The notes: generated by a model not told the origin, from the letters alone. 64,000 nt of DNA from Micropterix aruncella (GCA_944548615.1 OX155960.1:30161973-30225972), one strand, 5' to 3'. Positions 35,601-45,782 are shown, counted from the stretch's first letter. Made by a program: numbers and translations.

Positions 35601-36347
35601 CAGCAGAGCAGCACTGGACGCTCTGGCTAAAGCCACCACAGAATCTTCTGTGGTCTGGGACTGCATGCAGGAGCTCAACAAATTGGGAAAATCCAACAAA
35701 ATCACCCTAATGTGGATACCGGGTCACCAAGGCATACCCGGAAACGAAGAGGCCGATAGACTGGCAAAACTGGGCACACTGGATTGCCCAGTGGAGCCAG
35801 CTGTAGGGGTCCCCTTCGCTACAGGTAAGAAAATCATCAGGGACTGCTTGGAGCAGGAACATCGGGCTTCCTGGAAACAGAGTCAGGGATGTCGCCAGGC
35901 AAAAGCCATGATGGAGCAACCACTACAGAAGAAAACCAAGGCCCTACTTGACATGAGCAAGAAGAACCTTAGAACCACTATCGGTCTCCTCACCGGACAC
36001 ACGACCCTTAGAGCTCATCTATTCAACCTTGGCTTGACCGAGAGCAAGGATTGCCGAATATGTGGCGAGGAACCTGAAGACAGCATACACATTGTTGGCC
36101 GCTGTCCAGGGCTCGCCGCCAAAAGACACAGTTTACTGGGACGAGCCTTTCTCGAACCCAGCGATCTGCCCAACTTGAAGGTCAGTGACCTACTTAGTCT
36201 GGTAAGAAGTACCGGGCTACTAGCTGACAATTGACCTAACCACACAGTGGGTAGTTACAAAAGACCTTACAGATCTAGGTGACATCAAGGGCTGGAAACA
36301 AGCCCCCCACTCCATCTACTACTACTACTACTACTTACTATTATACT
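32686..36347 (+). mobile_element. 5'-truncated I-like LINE with 13-bp target-site duplication
   Basis: The inserted segment is 32699-36334 (3,636 bp), flanked by the perfect direct repeat TTACTATTATACT (32686-32698 and 36335-36347). It begins inside the endonuclease domain and ends in a (CTA)n tail (about 36314-36334). The ORF is intact and the duplication perfect, so the insertion is fairly young. Missing 5' UTR, ORF1 and the EN N-terminus make the copy dead on arrival, as is usual for LINEs. Confidence 0.92.
32701..36234 (+). CDS. LINE polyprotein: partial EN, RT, RNase H, C-terminal CCHC (I-like)
   Basis: The frame is open from the truncation point; there is no start codon, and the first GTG is at 32803 (numbering below counts it as residue 1). 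Upstream residues include LTIQEPW, a conserved endonuclease motif. Domains: endonuclease remainder 1-155 with GCDANSHH (73-80), LDIT (124-127) and SDH (149-151); reverse transcriptase about 380-700 with SPGPDG (386-391), DIEGAF (518-523), PQGGVISP (575-582) and YADD (606-609); RNase H about 868-990 with TDGSG (D872), AEVLA (E907), CSDS (D933) and EEAD (D985); terminal C-x2-C-x8-H-x4-C at C1084, C1087, H1096, C1101. All catalytic residues of RT and RNase H appear present. The RNase H domain and terminal zinc knuckle point to the I/LOA group rather than Jockey. No stop or frameshift over about 3.5 kb. Confidence 0.93.
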   Translation, partial: LTIQEPWIVRDTISGLGGCGTIHKAQPTRKLRTCVVTKGVTATFLPQLSGDDLTVVLTKINLTGDRTVDLLIGSAYMPYDSTDLPPQEDITNLVTYAKQRGLQLLLGCDANSHHVCWGSSNINPRGVSLHDFILGNELTILNRGTEPTFIDSRRQEVLDITICTKEVADLVQDWRVSDEPSCSDHRQIHLTLRHSLEIQWARNPRNTNWEGFDRDLAIKLTTVPNRFHTKEQLETAALSLSNAVIDAYEQNCPLKQKNLSKKVPWWNPELTKLRLTLRRCFNRARNHNTNSQHLWGEYKNARNEYNKAIVKAKRRSWRDFCESVETASEASRLNKILSSNNRPQLGCLKRPEGGHTSDTKETLKLLMETHFPGFQESSHPIAAGENSKRLHKPREWALAAKIVNPKAVEWAVSTFDPYKSPGPDGIYPVLLQKGLSQLLGPLTKVLRASIALRHVPHAWSSARVTFIPKAGRNGHIFAKDYRPISLTSFLLKSLERLVDGYLKNNHLALQPLADAQYAYREGRSTDTALHHLVSTIETQLAAKGYALGVFLDIEGAFDTTSYATIKNAMHRRGIPETIIDWTLSMLSNRNLTVYQGDTSITGIPAKGCPQGGVISPLLWSIVVDELLIDLQNLGLSVYGYADDVAIVVRGNFLSILKELMDKALKTTQDWCQARGLSANPSKTKAMIFTRKYKPEPVECLKLWDKEIEYATVVKYLGVYLDPKLNWKHHLERKRTTFYASLWTCKRVMGKTWGFKPRVALWLYRAVLLPRLTYAAIVWWSRVKKLETVKMLKSLQGNYLRAATGVMKTTPTAGLEVALCCPPLDKLIIHSARLTAYRLKCLGEWKRGGHNHPELNLLHKSPFTLTQDRLRKKFSVEKSYKILIPTREEWKNPQWLQSHNADAWFTDGSGTNGRFGAGVYGPKTNHRISIPLGQYATVFQAEVLAILECIKLQSRLEVKNRQILICSDSRAALDALAKATTESSVVWDCMQELNKLGKSNKITLMWIPGHQGIPGNEEADRLAKLGTLDCPVEPAVGVPFATGKKIIRDCLEQEHRASWKQSQGCRQAKAMMEQPLQKKTKALLDMSKKNLRTTIGLLTGHTTLRAHLFNLGLTESKDCRICGEEPEDSIHIVGRCPGLAAKRHSLLGRAFLEPSDLPNLKVSDLLSLVRSTGLLADN

Positions 36348-37260
36348 ATATAATATGATATATATTGTAAACAAAATGTTATATATTGTAATATAATGCA
36401 AAAGAATAATACTATAATATATCTAGATCGTTATATTTATATATTTGTGTATGTATGTATATGTATGTGTATATGTGTATATGTATCTATATGAGTACCT
36501 ACGACAGTTAGGCTTCTCCACCTAAGTCAGAAAATAAGTCGTATGCCCAGATACAGACTATATTCGGCGTAGTTGCGTATGCGCTGAGCATGGTCATGTG
36601 AATGTGGGCTGTTGTTTCTTCGCACCATTACTTGGTTTGACAATTTTTATGTGTTTTATCATTATGTCAGCTCGCCTTTTCTTAAGAATAAAGAGTTTTA
36701 TTATTATTATTATTATTATTATTATGTTTGAAATAAATAAATAAAATAGTGTTATCATGTTTTTTTTTAAATAAAAAGTAGTAAAAGACCAATAAGTTTT
36801 TTTTTACAAAATTCTGCAGGCGTGTGGGACGCCGGTTTGACGAAAAAAATAAATGGTCACGTGGTACATGATTTATTCTTGAAATTAACTGTGGTGTATA
36901 ATAAAAACCAATTGAAAACTCACTCAGTTATGGCGTCGGATCTACTTGCACGTTGCTCAGAGAAACACTCCAATAGAAAAATATAGAATGCGGCGGCATT
37001 CTCGTATCTAAAGAATGTTCTCCTGGTGAACAATGCGGGAGATATTACAGTCTATTAGCCAGGAAAGTCGCCAGATTAATAATAATTCCCGACAAAGGGA
37101 ATATCGGGCGGCGGTGACGCGAAGAAATATTGGAAAACTTGAGGGAGCCATGGAGAGGGCGCTACGCGACGGACGCTTAATCAAGCAAGAAGACCAAGAA
37201 GACTGGAGGCGGCGAACGCCACTGTGAAATTCGTGCATGTCTTCAAACTTATTCAATTTC
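36348..37260. other. AT-rich spacer with ATT microsatellite
   Basis: Contains (ATT)n at about 36698-36724 and TGTATA-type low complexity at 36440-36500. A 64-codon frame at 37033-37227 (MREILQSISQ start, charged and probably helical) is unrecognised and could be a repeat-derived or small host ORF; evidence is weak. Confidence 0.35.
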
Positions 37261-37267
37261 ACCCATT

Positions 37268-37308
37268 GCCCCCCCCCCCCCTCCCCCCTCCTCTACCCTC
37301 TCTACCCG
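37268..37308. repeat. C-rich tract
   Basis: Runs of 12 and 6 C within a CT/C-rich stretch, similar to the tracts in family C repeats, but the flanks do not match that family clearly. Confidence 0.8.
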
Positions 37309-38570
37309 GCCGGCCTTCCATTCTGCATTGACACATCACATATGTGCTACTGTGTCTCCAGCCGATGTGTATAATAAATAAATGTATAAAATTGACTCCT
37401 GGTTGAAACATGACGCCAGGCAAAATAACCATAAATTAATTTACCCAGACATTTTCAATCATTAAATTTTCACCTTGACAATTCTTACTATTATTATTTT
37501 TGTTATTTTCGCTGACATTTTTATTACTATTTCTTATTCATTAATTTTGGATTTTACTGTTTAATATTATTTGTTTTTGTATTTTATTTTATTTAACACG
37601 ATTATTTATTTTCTGTATTCTGATTTTGTAATATTTTCGATTTTGTTTATTAGTTTTAATTTGCAATGGTGACGGTAATGTATATTGATATGTATTTTTC
37701 TCTTTCCTTTTTAAATTGCCGAATATATGTCAATACAAATGTAGAGTGCTCGATGCCCTGGAACAAGTTCTGGCACTTAGTTGGGCAGCAGCAGCACGTA
37801 TGTACATGCTAATGCTCATGTCGGCCGTGTTCAATTGTTATTTTTATTTTTTTTTATTTTTTATATTATTAATATTGACATGAATATTAGCGATGCATAT
37901 TTATTGGAAATTAAATTAAATAAAATAAATAAATAATAATTTCATTAGGTACCTTTACACGCCCAGATTCTGCACGGACCGAGATACATATTTAGACTTC
38001 TATTTTTTTTTGTCTTATACAACGAGTTTGCCCGTCCGTTCGAACCTAGATCTCAAAAACTTAATCTATATAAATAACAATGTAACTGTACGTTTGTATT
38101 AAGTCGCTAATCTCGGAGAGTTCTTCACATCGGTGAAGAACTTTCCTAGAATAGCAATCGTGCTTTGAAATTTTGGCATAACCTTGCATTCCAATTGGAA
38201 CGTGGTTTAGAATAGTTGATTTATCAATAAAATAATTGATAATTCATAAAAAATACTGGAATAATAATGGATGAAATTTTATATGGAGATTCCTAAACCG
38301 ATAGATCTTGAAACTCAAAATTTTACACAGGGCTTTATTTGATAGTGAAAGGAAGCATTAAGTAGGGTTTTTTGTAACTCAACCACCACGGGATAAAAGA
38401 AAGGGGTGAAATTCTGTCGTATGGAAAATTGCAACCGCTGAAGCTACGGACATTAATATTTATATTTAAGCTAATCATAACATAAAAAGAAAAATATTGA
38501 GATTTACATGTTTTCCAAAATCAACTGAGCTTTCTATAATAATACAGTCAATTAATCAATCGCTCGGTCA
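37309..38570. other. AT-rich stretch, no gene recognised
   Basis: Nothing diagnostic apart from 'tctcaaaaacttaatctata' (about 38050), a weak resemblance to LINE/SINE tail sequence. Confidence 0.4.
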
Positions 38571-39005
38571 GTCAGGTGTTAGTCCAAAAGTGGTCTGCAT
38601 TCGGGGGACGTCGAAATGGATGGCTTGGTGTTACCGCGTGCAGATAGATGCGTTGCTAAGTTCTTGATGCGTTCTCTAAATTTGATTGATATCGACAGAG
38701 AGCCGCTGTCACGTATAGTTATAGTACGTCAGCGCATTATATCCTCTGTAGATGATATCTGAGGAGTATCTCCAAAGTCTCTTATTTATAATTTTTAATG
38801 CGAGTTTCTCGGCTCTGATCAATGGCTCCTTGTGCATGTTCGCTGCTGCTCCCCACCCTATGATCCCATAGGTTAGAATGGATTGGCACACGGCATTGTA
38901 AACTATCTTAAGAGTCTTTCGGTCCAGGATACCTCTAAGGTCTTTGTAACGTACGTAAGTTTCCTTACTTTTGCCTATAATTTTATTATGTGAGTGCTCC
39001 ATAGT
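38571..39005 (-). pseudogene. LINE reverse-transcriptase thumb-region remnant
   Basis: The minus-strand frame 39002-38709 encodes LKIVYNAVCQSILTYGIIGW followed by GAAANMHKEPLIRAEKLALK. This matches the post-RT region typical of CR1/Jockey-group LINEs ('...Y...v...l.YG...WG.......l...Q...iR.i'). It has no catalytic YxDD and stops on both sides. Ancient fragment. Confidence 0.6.
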
Positions 39006-39370
39006 AACCGGTAGTCAATAAAGATATTATGTTGATATTTAATATTTTCAAAATTTTTGAGAGTAACTACAACTACGATTTTCTGACTTTAGACAATCTT
39101 TGTAAAGATTCAAAATATGTTTTGGTTCAGCTATAATAGTGGCACGAAAGATTATGTAGGTACATTGTTTTTTGCGGATTAAGTAAATATATCATTATAG
39201 TAATAGTACCAAGAAAAGGCTATCTTGTTTTCATTGAACATTCTTACCAGTAATGCTCATAAGAGAATTATAATAAAGTATAACTCCAAAAGTCTTTAAA
39301 ATAGAGCAATATTTTTTTACTGACATTACCTAATTTTTTGTCTGTGCTGAATATGTGCACCGAAGAGCAC
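39006..39370. other. AT-rich spacer
   Basis: No gene or repeat recognised. Confidence 0.4.
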
Positions 39371-39373
39371 CTA

Positions 39374-39598
39374 AATGCTGCATTCACACGTTTGCCAAGC
39401 CTCGGCAAGCCTTTGCAAATTCAAATGCAAACGTGTGGACCGTGCGTTTAGTTTGGCTTGTGTATTCTTGCAAGCGCTGGCCGCCGATCCGACCGAGTGC
39501 CGGTTTTGTGCGCGAATCAAAGGAAGCTTGTGGCAAACGGTTGCGAGCCATCCAAGCGTTTGTACAAGCGGTTTGTGGCACGCGTGTGGATGCGGTAA
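39374..39598. mobile_element. MITE-like inverted-repeat element
   Basis: Left end 'tgctgcattcacacgtttgc', right end 'cgcgtgtggatgcgg', imperfect inverses. Interior is rich in 'tttgcaaa/caagc' words, also seen in the relative at 8732-9025. The 131- and 111-codon frames crossing it on both strands are consequences of low stop density, not genes. Confidence 0.5.
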
Positions 39599-39744
39599 AA
39601 AAAAACAAAACACAAGCGATGTACCGATCTAGCGGTTTCAGATTGTTTACAGGTCTGTCGTACCGATTTGTGCAAGTAATGGCACCTATTGTCTTCTTTG
39701 TTAGATGGAACGCACGCATGGCATTACAAGAAAAACCAATAGGT

Positions 39745-40085
39745 AATTAAAAGACGCGCGCGCTTCCCTTCGGGGTAATTAAATAGAAAGCGGCCCGCAA
39801 TTAGTGCGTATTGTCATTAGGCGCGCGGCGATGATTTCGCCCGATACGACTCATAATTAAACAGTGTAAGCTCATAATTACGATTCGGTCGTCCGATTGT
39901 CTTTACAAACAGCGTTCCGCGACAGTGCGCCACGATTCGGCCTCTAATCACCTTTTAATTGTCGCCGGCCTGCTCACGCAGTGCGCACTTCCGCTAAAAC
40001 CCATCGGGACGTTTCATTATTTATACGTTTCATTGGTGTTTGGACGTCGCGTTGACTACGTCGGACAACATAATTAGACGTGACA
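39745..40085. other. GC-richer non-repetitive island (candidate CNE)
   Basis: 'gcggcccgcaattagtgcgt', 'gggtaattaaatag', 'catctaat'-like cores, CpG-rich and unique in the window; no ORF. Regulatory function is inference. Confidence 0.35.
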
Positions 40086-40189
40086 AAAAAAGTATGTTAC
40101 GCAATCCTATGAAAAAACATGCCTTTATTCCCATGAGCGAGCATGTTTAAGCCCTCTTGTCCACGACATGTTTTTTTCAACGTATGGCG

Positions 40190-40340
40190 CGTTAGCCGCG
40201 CCGTAGAAAAAACGTGACCTTTTGTCCACTGTGCGGTGTTTTCGCCGTACGACGCGTTAAATACATAGGTGGTGGATACAAAACAACGTACAATGTACAA
40301 CGCGTTACATACGACGCGTATCATACGACGCGTTAGATAC
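40190..40340. repeat. Cluster of GACGCGTTA-type motifs
   Basis: 'tacgacgcgtta' or close variants occur at about 40247, 40297, 40313 and 40325, with further 'ggcgcgtt' and 'gccgcgcc' words just upstream. The cluster ends at the tRNA-derived SINE. Confidence 0.6.
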
Positions 40341-40345
40341 CACTA

Positions 40346-40590
40346 CCCGGTGGCATAGTGGTTAGGTCGCCTGATCTTACTTTGTTAGGTCCCGGGCTCG
40401 ATTCCCGGCTGGGTCACCATTTTCCGTTGGGATCAAATTAACGGAATTGCATTTTCAATTCTGTCGATCAAATGCAATAACAAGACTTACAGACATGTTA
40501 CACGCACACATACATATAATACGTCATAGTAGGGTTGGTTGTAAGAGATTGTCATATGACAATAAACCCGCTCATTATGACATTTCACAA
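40346..40590 (+). repeat. tRNA-derived SINE, copy 1
   Basis: The head is tRNA-like, with A box TGGCATAGTGG (40351-40361) and B box GGCTCGATTCC (40395-40405) about 34 bp apart, as in a tRNA. The body continues 'ccgttgggatcaaattaacg', 'gtcgatcaaatgcaataaca', 'ggttggttgtaagagatt' and ends 'cattatgacatttcacaa'. Two more copies (41432-41790 +, 52230-52469 -) confirm the boundaries. The B-box-containing arm still reads CCCGGGCTCGATTCCCGG. Related to Glu/Asp/Gly-type tRNAs in pattern; exact parent not determined. Confidence 0.88.
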
Positions 40591-40599
40591 TCTATATTA

Positions 40600-41425
40600 T
40601 ATAAAACAAAGTCGGGTTTGTTTGAACACTTATAACTCGAGAACGGCTGGACCGATTTTCATGGTTTTTGATTTGTAGTATTTTTCTCCGTCCCGAATAG
40701 CAGAATAAATAATAAAAATTAAAAATTGACGAAAATGTCAAACTAAAGAAAAAAACATTTTCTTATACAAAATGTAAATTCGTGTTTTTCTCATTGTCAG
40801 TTGTACGTGGCATGTTCACGTGTCGGCAAATCATCCGCTTTATTTGTTGTTGCGCCTGATAAAAAAACAAAAAATGTCGTATATAACAAGGTGCTTCAAT
40901 GAAGAGAATTAAACCGAGTGCATCTCATGCTGCACAATATGTAAATAGTGCACACATGGACAAGCTCGCATACATTGCCATACAACACTGATACAAATTT
41001 CATCGTAAATAAACACTTCGACAAGCTTCCATAGTTATTCATACATCACTGACGACCGCGCCTAGACACGGCGAATTAAGGCATACATGTAAAAAAAACA
41101 GAGATAAAATATAAAACCGAATAGCCAGTTATAAAATATTAAAATTAGAAATATTACAAATATAAAATCACAACAATAAAAATGGCGCAAGAGAAATAGT
41201 CAATACAAATTTTATTAGTAATTAAATTTCAAAATCTAAGTGCTAAATGGGAAAAAAATGTATTAAAATATTCCAGTATAGCCTGGTAAATTATGTAATG
41301 TAAAATTTTGTGTATATTACGATACGATTTTTACCATGTCCTCACATCTTTATCGGACCACCGTATCACGAATCCCTTAATCAGTGCATCTATGGATGTA
41401 TCGGTGCGCGACATTTGTGGCATAG
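40600..41425. other. AT-rich region with LINE-tail-like phrase
   Basis: 'aactcgagaacggctggacc' followed by 'gattttcatgg' (40629-40662) is a known arthropod LINE/SINE-tail phrase. The rest is AT-rich without gene. Confidence 0.4.
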
Positions 41426-41431
41426 TGACAC

Positions 41432-41790
41432 GGCCCAGTGGCATAGTGGTTACGTCGCCTTTCTGACCCAGGCAAGGCAACAATATCACAAAAATAAAGA
41501 TAATATATTCTTTACCGTAGATTTAAGTACTTGCTGAGTTATGAGCTTTAGTGGTTATGTTGCCTGATCTAACACTCTAAGTTTCCAGGCTCGATTCCCG
41601 GCTGGGTCACTTTTTTCCGTTAGGATAAAATTAACGGAATTGCATTTTTAATTCTGTCGATCGAATGCAATAACAAGACACACACTTACACACATGTTAC
41701 TCGCGCATATACATATAATAAATTTTTAGTAGGATTGGTTGTAAGACATTGTCGTATCATAATAAACCGGCTCATTATGAAATTACACAA
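41432..41790 (+). repeat. tRNA-derived SINE, copy 2, with duplicated head
   Basis: An A box AGTGGCATAGTGGTTA (from about 41438) is followed by ~95 bp of foreign sequence. Then a second A-box-like 'tttagtggttatgttgcc' (about 41548) precedes a B box GGCTCGATTCC (41589-41599) and the normal body to 41790. This looks like two partial heads in tandem or a SINE split by a small insertion. Confidence 0.75.
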
Positions 41791-42785
41791 TTGAGTAGAA
41801 ACAAACAAACAAATAAACAAGCATAAGTCAGACTTGTCACAATCCTATGTAATTAAAAAACTATTGTTTTTTAGGGGCAAAGTTTAAATCATTTAAAAGG
41901 TATAGCCATATGCTTAGTTCTAAAAATAGATTATGTCACTGTCCGTTAATCGTGTTCAGTTTGGGCATTGTTTATTGGTCGCTCTTTATTGTATCGTGGA
42001 ATCCATCCGTGGAATACCGATTGCTAGATCCACTCTAATCTACGTCGTTACTAAGGTTGTACATTGTCGGATGCCAGCCACTTGGACGTCCTCAAAGAGA
42101 CGTTCAGGTAGGAGGTTTTTAAATCGGCATCAATGGGCAGAAGTGCCATTTTACTGGATGATACTAAAACGGCTACAAAGCGAGGAACAATACCGACTGT
42201 GCAAGCCGTTCACTCCAGCCTCATAATATTACAGTTCCATTGTAGGTTGATCACACTATCGGCTAGCTAATGGAGAATTACAGCGAATGCAATGGTCAAT
42301 AAGGCAATAGTCATGGCTTTTGCCAACCATAAACTGGGCAGTTCTTGTCATATTCCAGAGTTGCAGAATAATCAATGATTATAATAACATTCGAGATCAA
42401 TGATCAAATTACGGATATAACTCGGACATGTGGTCCATATGTATGAATTAACATGACGCGTAACGGTGTTGGCGTGACGGTAGTTACCGTGCTATAATTT
42501 TAGAACATAATATTATTTTATTACGTCGTGACCTTGGGATCTCGCTTCAAACATGACAGCATGTAGTAGGATACGTATGGATATAATCAGAGAAATGAAT
42601 CATGTTGACACTACAGTATACTGTTATTTCTGTAATAACAGTACGAAAATGTTGATATATATAATCGAGTAATGAAGTTTCAACAAAATTCCTTGTAATT
42701 CAACCAAATTACGATTGAAACATCGTTATTCTGTATAAAATCGTAATAACAAAATGGAAATATGAGAATCAATCCAATATTTTTC
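41791..42785. other. No gene recognised
   Basis: A plus-strand frame of 97 codons (41933-42226) has no recognisable domain. Otherwise AT-rich. Confidence 0.35.
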
Positions 42786-42910
42786 CCAGTGAATGTGGTT
42801 GCGAAGAGGCCTACGTCCGGCAGGTCAGCAAACGACCCACCGCTCCCCGACAGCGACTCATCTAAAGACCCAAGTGCGCGAGTGCCAAAAGTGTACTAAA
42901 ATAAAATTTA
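42786..42910 (+). repeat. LINE 3'-end remnant ('gaggcctacgtccggcag')
   Basis: 'gaagaggcctacgtccggca' is a diverged form of a 3' phrase of abundant lepidopteran LINEs that I recognise from other genomes. Only about 120 bp; no ORF. Confidence 0.4.
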
Positions 42911-43632
42911 AATTTAAATAAATAAAAAAGTTGTACATATAACGTAGATCGTAGCTAACATAGCTCGTAAGTTGTATATATAACTTAGATCGTAAGAACA
43001 TAGTAAAATCAGACTAACAAGCGAATAAACCTGCGGGACTAACATCTTCTCTCATGGAGGCACCACTCAGAATGTTTGCGCATCTACTGGTGACGTTCGT
43101 AGTTAGCTGACACACCCAAGTGCATGCACAAACTTATAACACGAAACAGGCAATTAAATGAATTCTGATTCTGATTCAGCAGTCGAATAGTAGATGATTG
43201 TGATAAATACGGCTAAAATTAATTTTACCAATAATGGATATTCAATTATTCAGCCAAGCAGAAACTGACAAAAGACCGCAAATGCCGCAAAACTTACATC
43301 AATTACCGTCCGAGGGAGATTGGAATTAACAATAGCCGCACACGTCTGCCGGTCGAGATATACATCTGTATTGTGGCCGAGCGAGCGACGTCTTTTCTTC
43401 TCTGAAACTGAAGTAGCTGAGACGAAAGATTTTCAGCGATTTTATGAGTGGCAACAAAAAGGCAACACTGCCTTTTTGATAGAGACAAATCGAAAAGGGT
43501 GTTATGGCAAGAGGCTAAGAGCTGTTATTCTCCACGAATAACTCAGCTGGTCTTCCAAACCTTGGCGATTCCTCGTGTCTTCGTTCAGTATGAAATCCCT
43601 GATTAGGATGAGGATAAAATGTAATAAACATC
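42911..43632. other. No gene recognised
   Basis: Unique mixed-composition DNA. The plus and minus frames at 43303-43541 overlap antiparallel and have no recognisable domain. Confidence 0.35.
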
Positions 43633-44201
43633 TGTCATAATGGTCCCTGTTGCAGTTTGGCCACTAATACCCCGTTGTATAGGGTCGCATAGGTCAACGC
43701 AGAAGTGCGATCCAGGGAAGGACGCTGGCCTGTGGGCCAGTCTCCCCTAGAAGTCAACCTTCAGGCGCTCCTAGACGGTTTGCCCACAGTGCGGCGTCAG
43801 CCAATCGATTGTTTATTTCGACTAACAGCCGGGGAGTCTGGAAACAGTAACGTTTCCTATAGAGCGGGGGTAGTTTTTAACCTTACGGCAACTGCTCTTG
43901 AAACGACCATTCGGCCATCATTCGCTGCCGCGCGCTCGCACCGTACGGTCGTCCGCTCCGCTCGCGCCGCGACTAATTTATCTTACCGCCGCGCGCCATA
44001 CCGCTCTCGTGTTTGATACTGTTGTAGCGTTGCTCCAGTTCATTCAGTATTAACCCCGCGCCGTCGATTTTCTCCGGCCCGCCTAAGCAATCGGTTCGTA
44101 CGCGTTTTCAGTAGTGATATAAATAAGGTGTACGAGCCAGGGACTTTTTAAGCTATTGCATTTTGCTTGTTTTTTGCTCATAGTGACAAGTGATAGTGAC
44201 A

Positions 44202-45782
44202 ATGCAGTCCTCCAAAGACTCCATCGAAGCCACAGCGGCCTATGATATGCCGCAAATACTGCCAGCAACACCCAGGAAACGAGGCAGGGACCCCGCCTCA
44301 CCCGGGGCAGAGCTTGAACGGGACTCGCAACGCCGTCGAGCCGACTCTTTCGGCTCTGACGGCGAAGCTCTTCATACGCTTCCGTCTTCGGACGACGAGG
44401 ATGCGAGGAGCGAGCTGGCGGTGGGGCCTACTTACGCCGAATTAGCAGCTAGAAAGTCTCCTTTGCCGCTCCCGCGCGCACTGACGCCTCCAGCACAGGC
44501 TCCGCAAACACCAAAGCCGAAGCCGCGTACTCAGCCAATAATAGTGGAAAAATTGGAGAGGTGGCCATCTCACCTCCAGGCAATCAAATCCAGGCTGGGG
44601 AGAGTGCCCAACTCACAGCCGATTGGGAACGGAGGATTCCGATTCCTCCCGGCGGATGACGCAGAGTACCGCGTCATCCAAGATTATCTTCACGGACTGG
44701 GACCGGCGATAGCGTGGCACACGTACACCGCACCGGCAGGAATAGACGCTAAAATTGCTATTCGAGGCCTCCCAGAAACAACAACCAGTGAGGAGGTCAT
44801 ATCCGGCCTAGAAGAGCGCGGCTTTGAAGCCAAATACGTAAAACGTATTCACGGAGGGCGGCGAGCCCTTTTTCATGTCGTGCTCAGGAAGTCAGAGCGC
44901 TGGCGCGAAGTATACAACCTGACGGATATATACTTTGTCAAAGTGACAGTGGAGGCCTGGAAAGGACGGAAAGGCCCGAAGCAGTGTCACCGTTGCCAGC
45001 GATTCCGCCACAGCAGCCACAATTGCCATCGGCCCCAAGTATGTGTCTGCTGCGGCGAGGAACATGCTGCGAAAGACTGCCCAAGGCCGAAGACAGTCCA
45101 GGCAACGTGCGGCAACTGTGGGCAAGGCCATCCGGCGAACAACCGGAGGTGCCCCAGTTTTCTGGCGGAAATCCGCCAGTCGTCGCGGCAACAACAGGGT
45201 GCACCGCGTGCTGCAGCGGCTTCCCGTCCGAAAGCGTCGCTGCGAGGTGCCACGCCGAGCGCCGCGACCGCGACAGCGACCGCTGCGCCCCCGCCTACGA
45301 CACCTCCACGACCGTCGCCACGAAAACCGGAAAGACCGCAGTCGAGGCCCCATCCTGCCACAGCCACAGCCCCTCAGCCACAACGACGCGCCCAGAACCA
45401 AACGCCGGTGGTGAGTCAAGCTGCCCCACTATCGTGGAGACAGAAATCGACGCCGGTAACCGCCCCGCAGCAGGCAGCTGTGGAGTGGAAGGTGAATCGG
45501 CGGCGCTCGAAGTGGCCGAAGAAACCCTCTCCTCAAAAAGAGGAGGTGAAGATCACCACGGAGGCGACCCCCCCGCCCCCTCGCTTCCAACCGCACGTGA
45601 TTCGCTCTGCTACGCAAGAAGAGCTAAAAATCACGGTGGCAGACCTGCTGGAACTGGTCAACGACATGATGATGAATCCAGCGGAAGCCATCACAATTCT
45701 GTCGCGCACCCTGCAGCGCCTAGCTGGGCCGTCGTCCGTCCTACAGTGCACAGCAACGCCTCCTGCCTCAGCAGGCCACTGA
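44202..45782 (+). CDS. Jockey-type LINE ORF1 (gag-like nucleic-acid-binding protein)
   Basis: 526 codons from the ATG at 44202 (an upstream in-frame GTG at 44190 is less likely). It would bind the element RNA in a ribonucleoprotein particle. Visible parts: an acidic/proline-rich N-terminus (1-110); a PRE_C2HC-like region about 180-250 (IAIRGLPETTTSEE onward); three zinc knuckles: C262-x2-C265-x4-H270-x4-C275, C281-x2-C284-x3-H288-x4-C293, and C303-x2-C306-x3-H310-x6-C317. A Pro/Ala/Arg-rich tail follows (about 325-470). This order is the standard ORF1 of Jockey-group LINEs. The stop TGA at 45780-45782 overlaps the ORF2 frame. No internal stop or frameshift is seen. Confidence 0.92.
   Translation: MQSSKDSIEATAAYDMPQILPATPRKRGRDPASPGAELERDSQRRRADSFGSDGEALHTLPSSDDEDARSELAVGPTYAELAARKSPLPLPRALTPPAQAPQTPKPKPRTQPIIVEKLERWPSHLQAIKSRLGRVPNSQPIGNGGFRFLPADDAEYRVIQDYLHGLGPAIAWHTYTAPAGIDAKIAIRGLPETTTSEEVISGLEERGFEAKYVKRIHGGRRALFHVVLRKSERWREVYNLTDIYFVKVTVEAWKGRKGPKQCHRCQRFRHSSHNCHRPQVCVCCGEEHAAKDCPRPKTVQATCGNCGQGHPANNRRCPSFLAEIRQSSRQQQGAPRAAAASRPKASLRGATPSAATATATAAPPPTTPPRPSPRKPERPQSRPHPATATAPQPQRRAQNQTPVVSQAAPLSWRQKSTPVTAPQQAAVEWKVNRRRSKWPKKPSPQKEEVKITTEATPPPPRFQPHVIRSATQEELKITVADLLELVNDMMMNPAEAITILSRTLQRLAGPSSVLQCTATPPASAGH

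Noticed and set aside
39355..39750. 131-codon frame on plus and 111-codon frame on minus strand
   Set aside because: Both cross an inverted-repeat element; openness comes from composition, with no recognisable domain.
40346..40420. Functional tRNA gene
   Set aside because: A and B boxes are present, but the stems do not close as a tRNA, the sequence continues into a SINE body, and two other copies share it.
44892..45419. 175-codon minus-strand frame and other frames over 44.9-45.8 kb
   Set aside because: Shadows of the GC-rich Jockey ORF1/ORF2 region.
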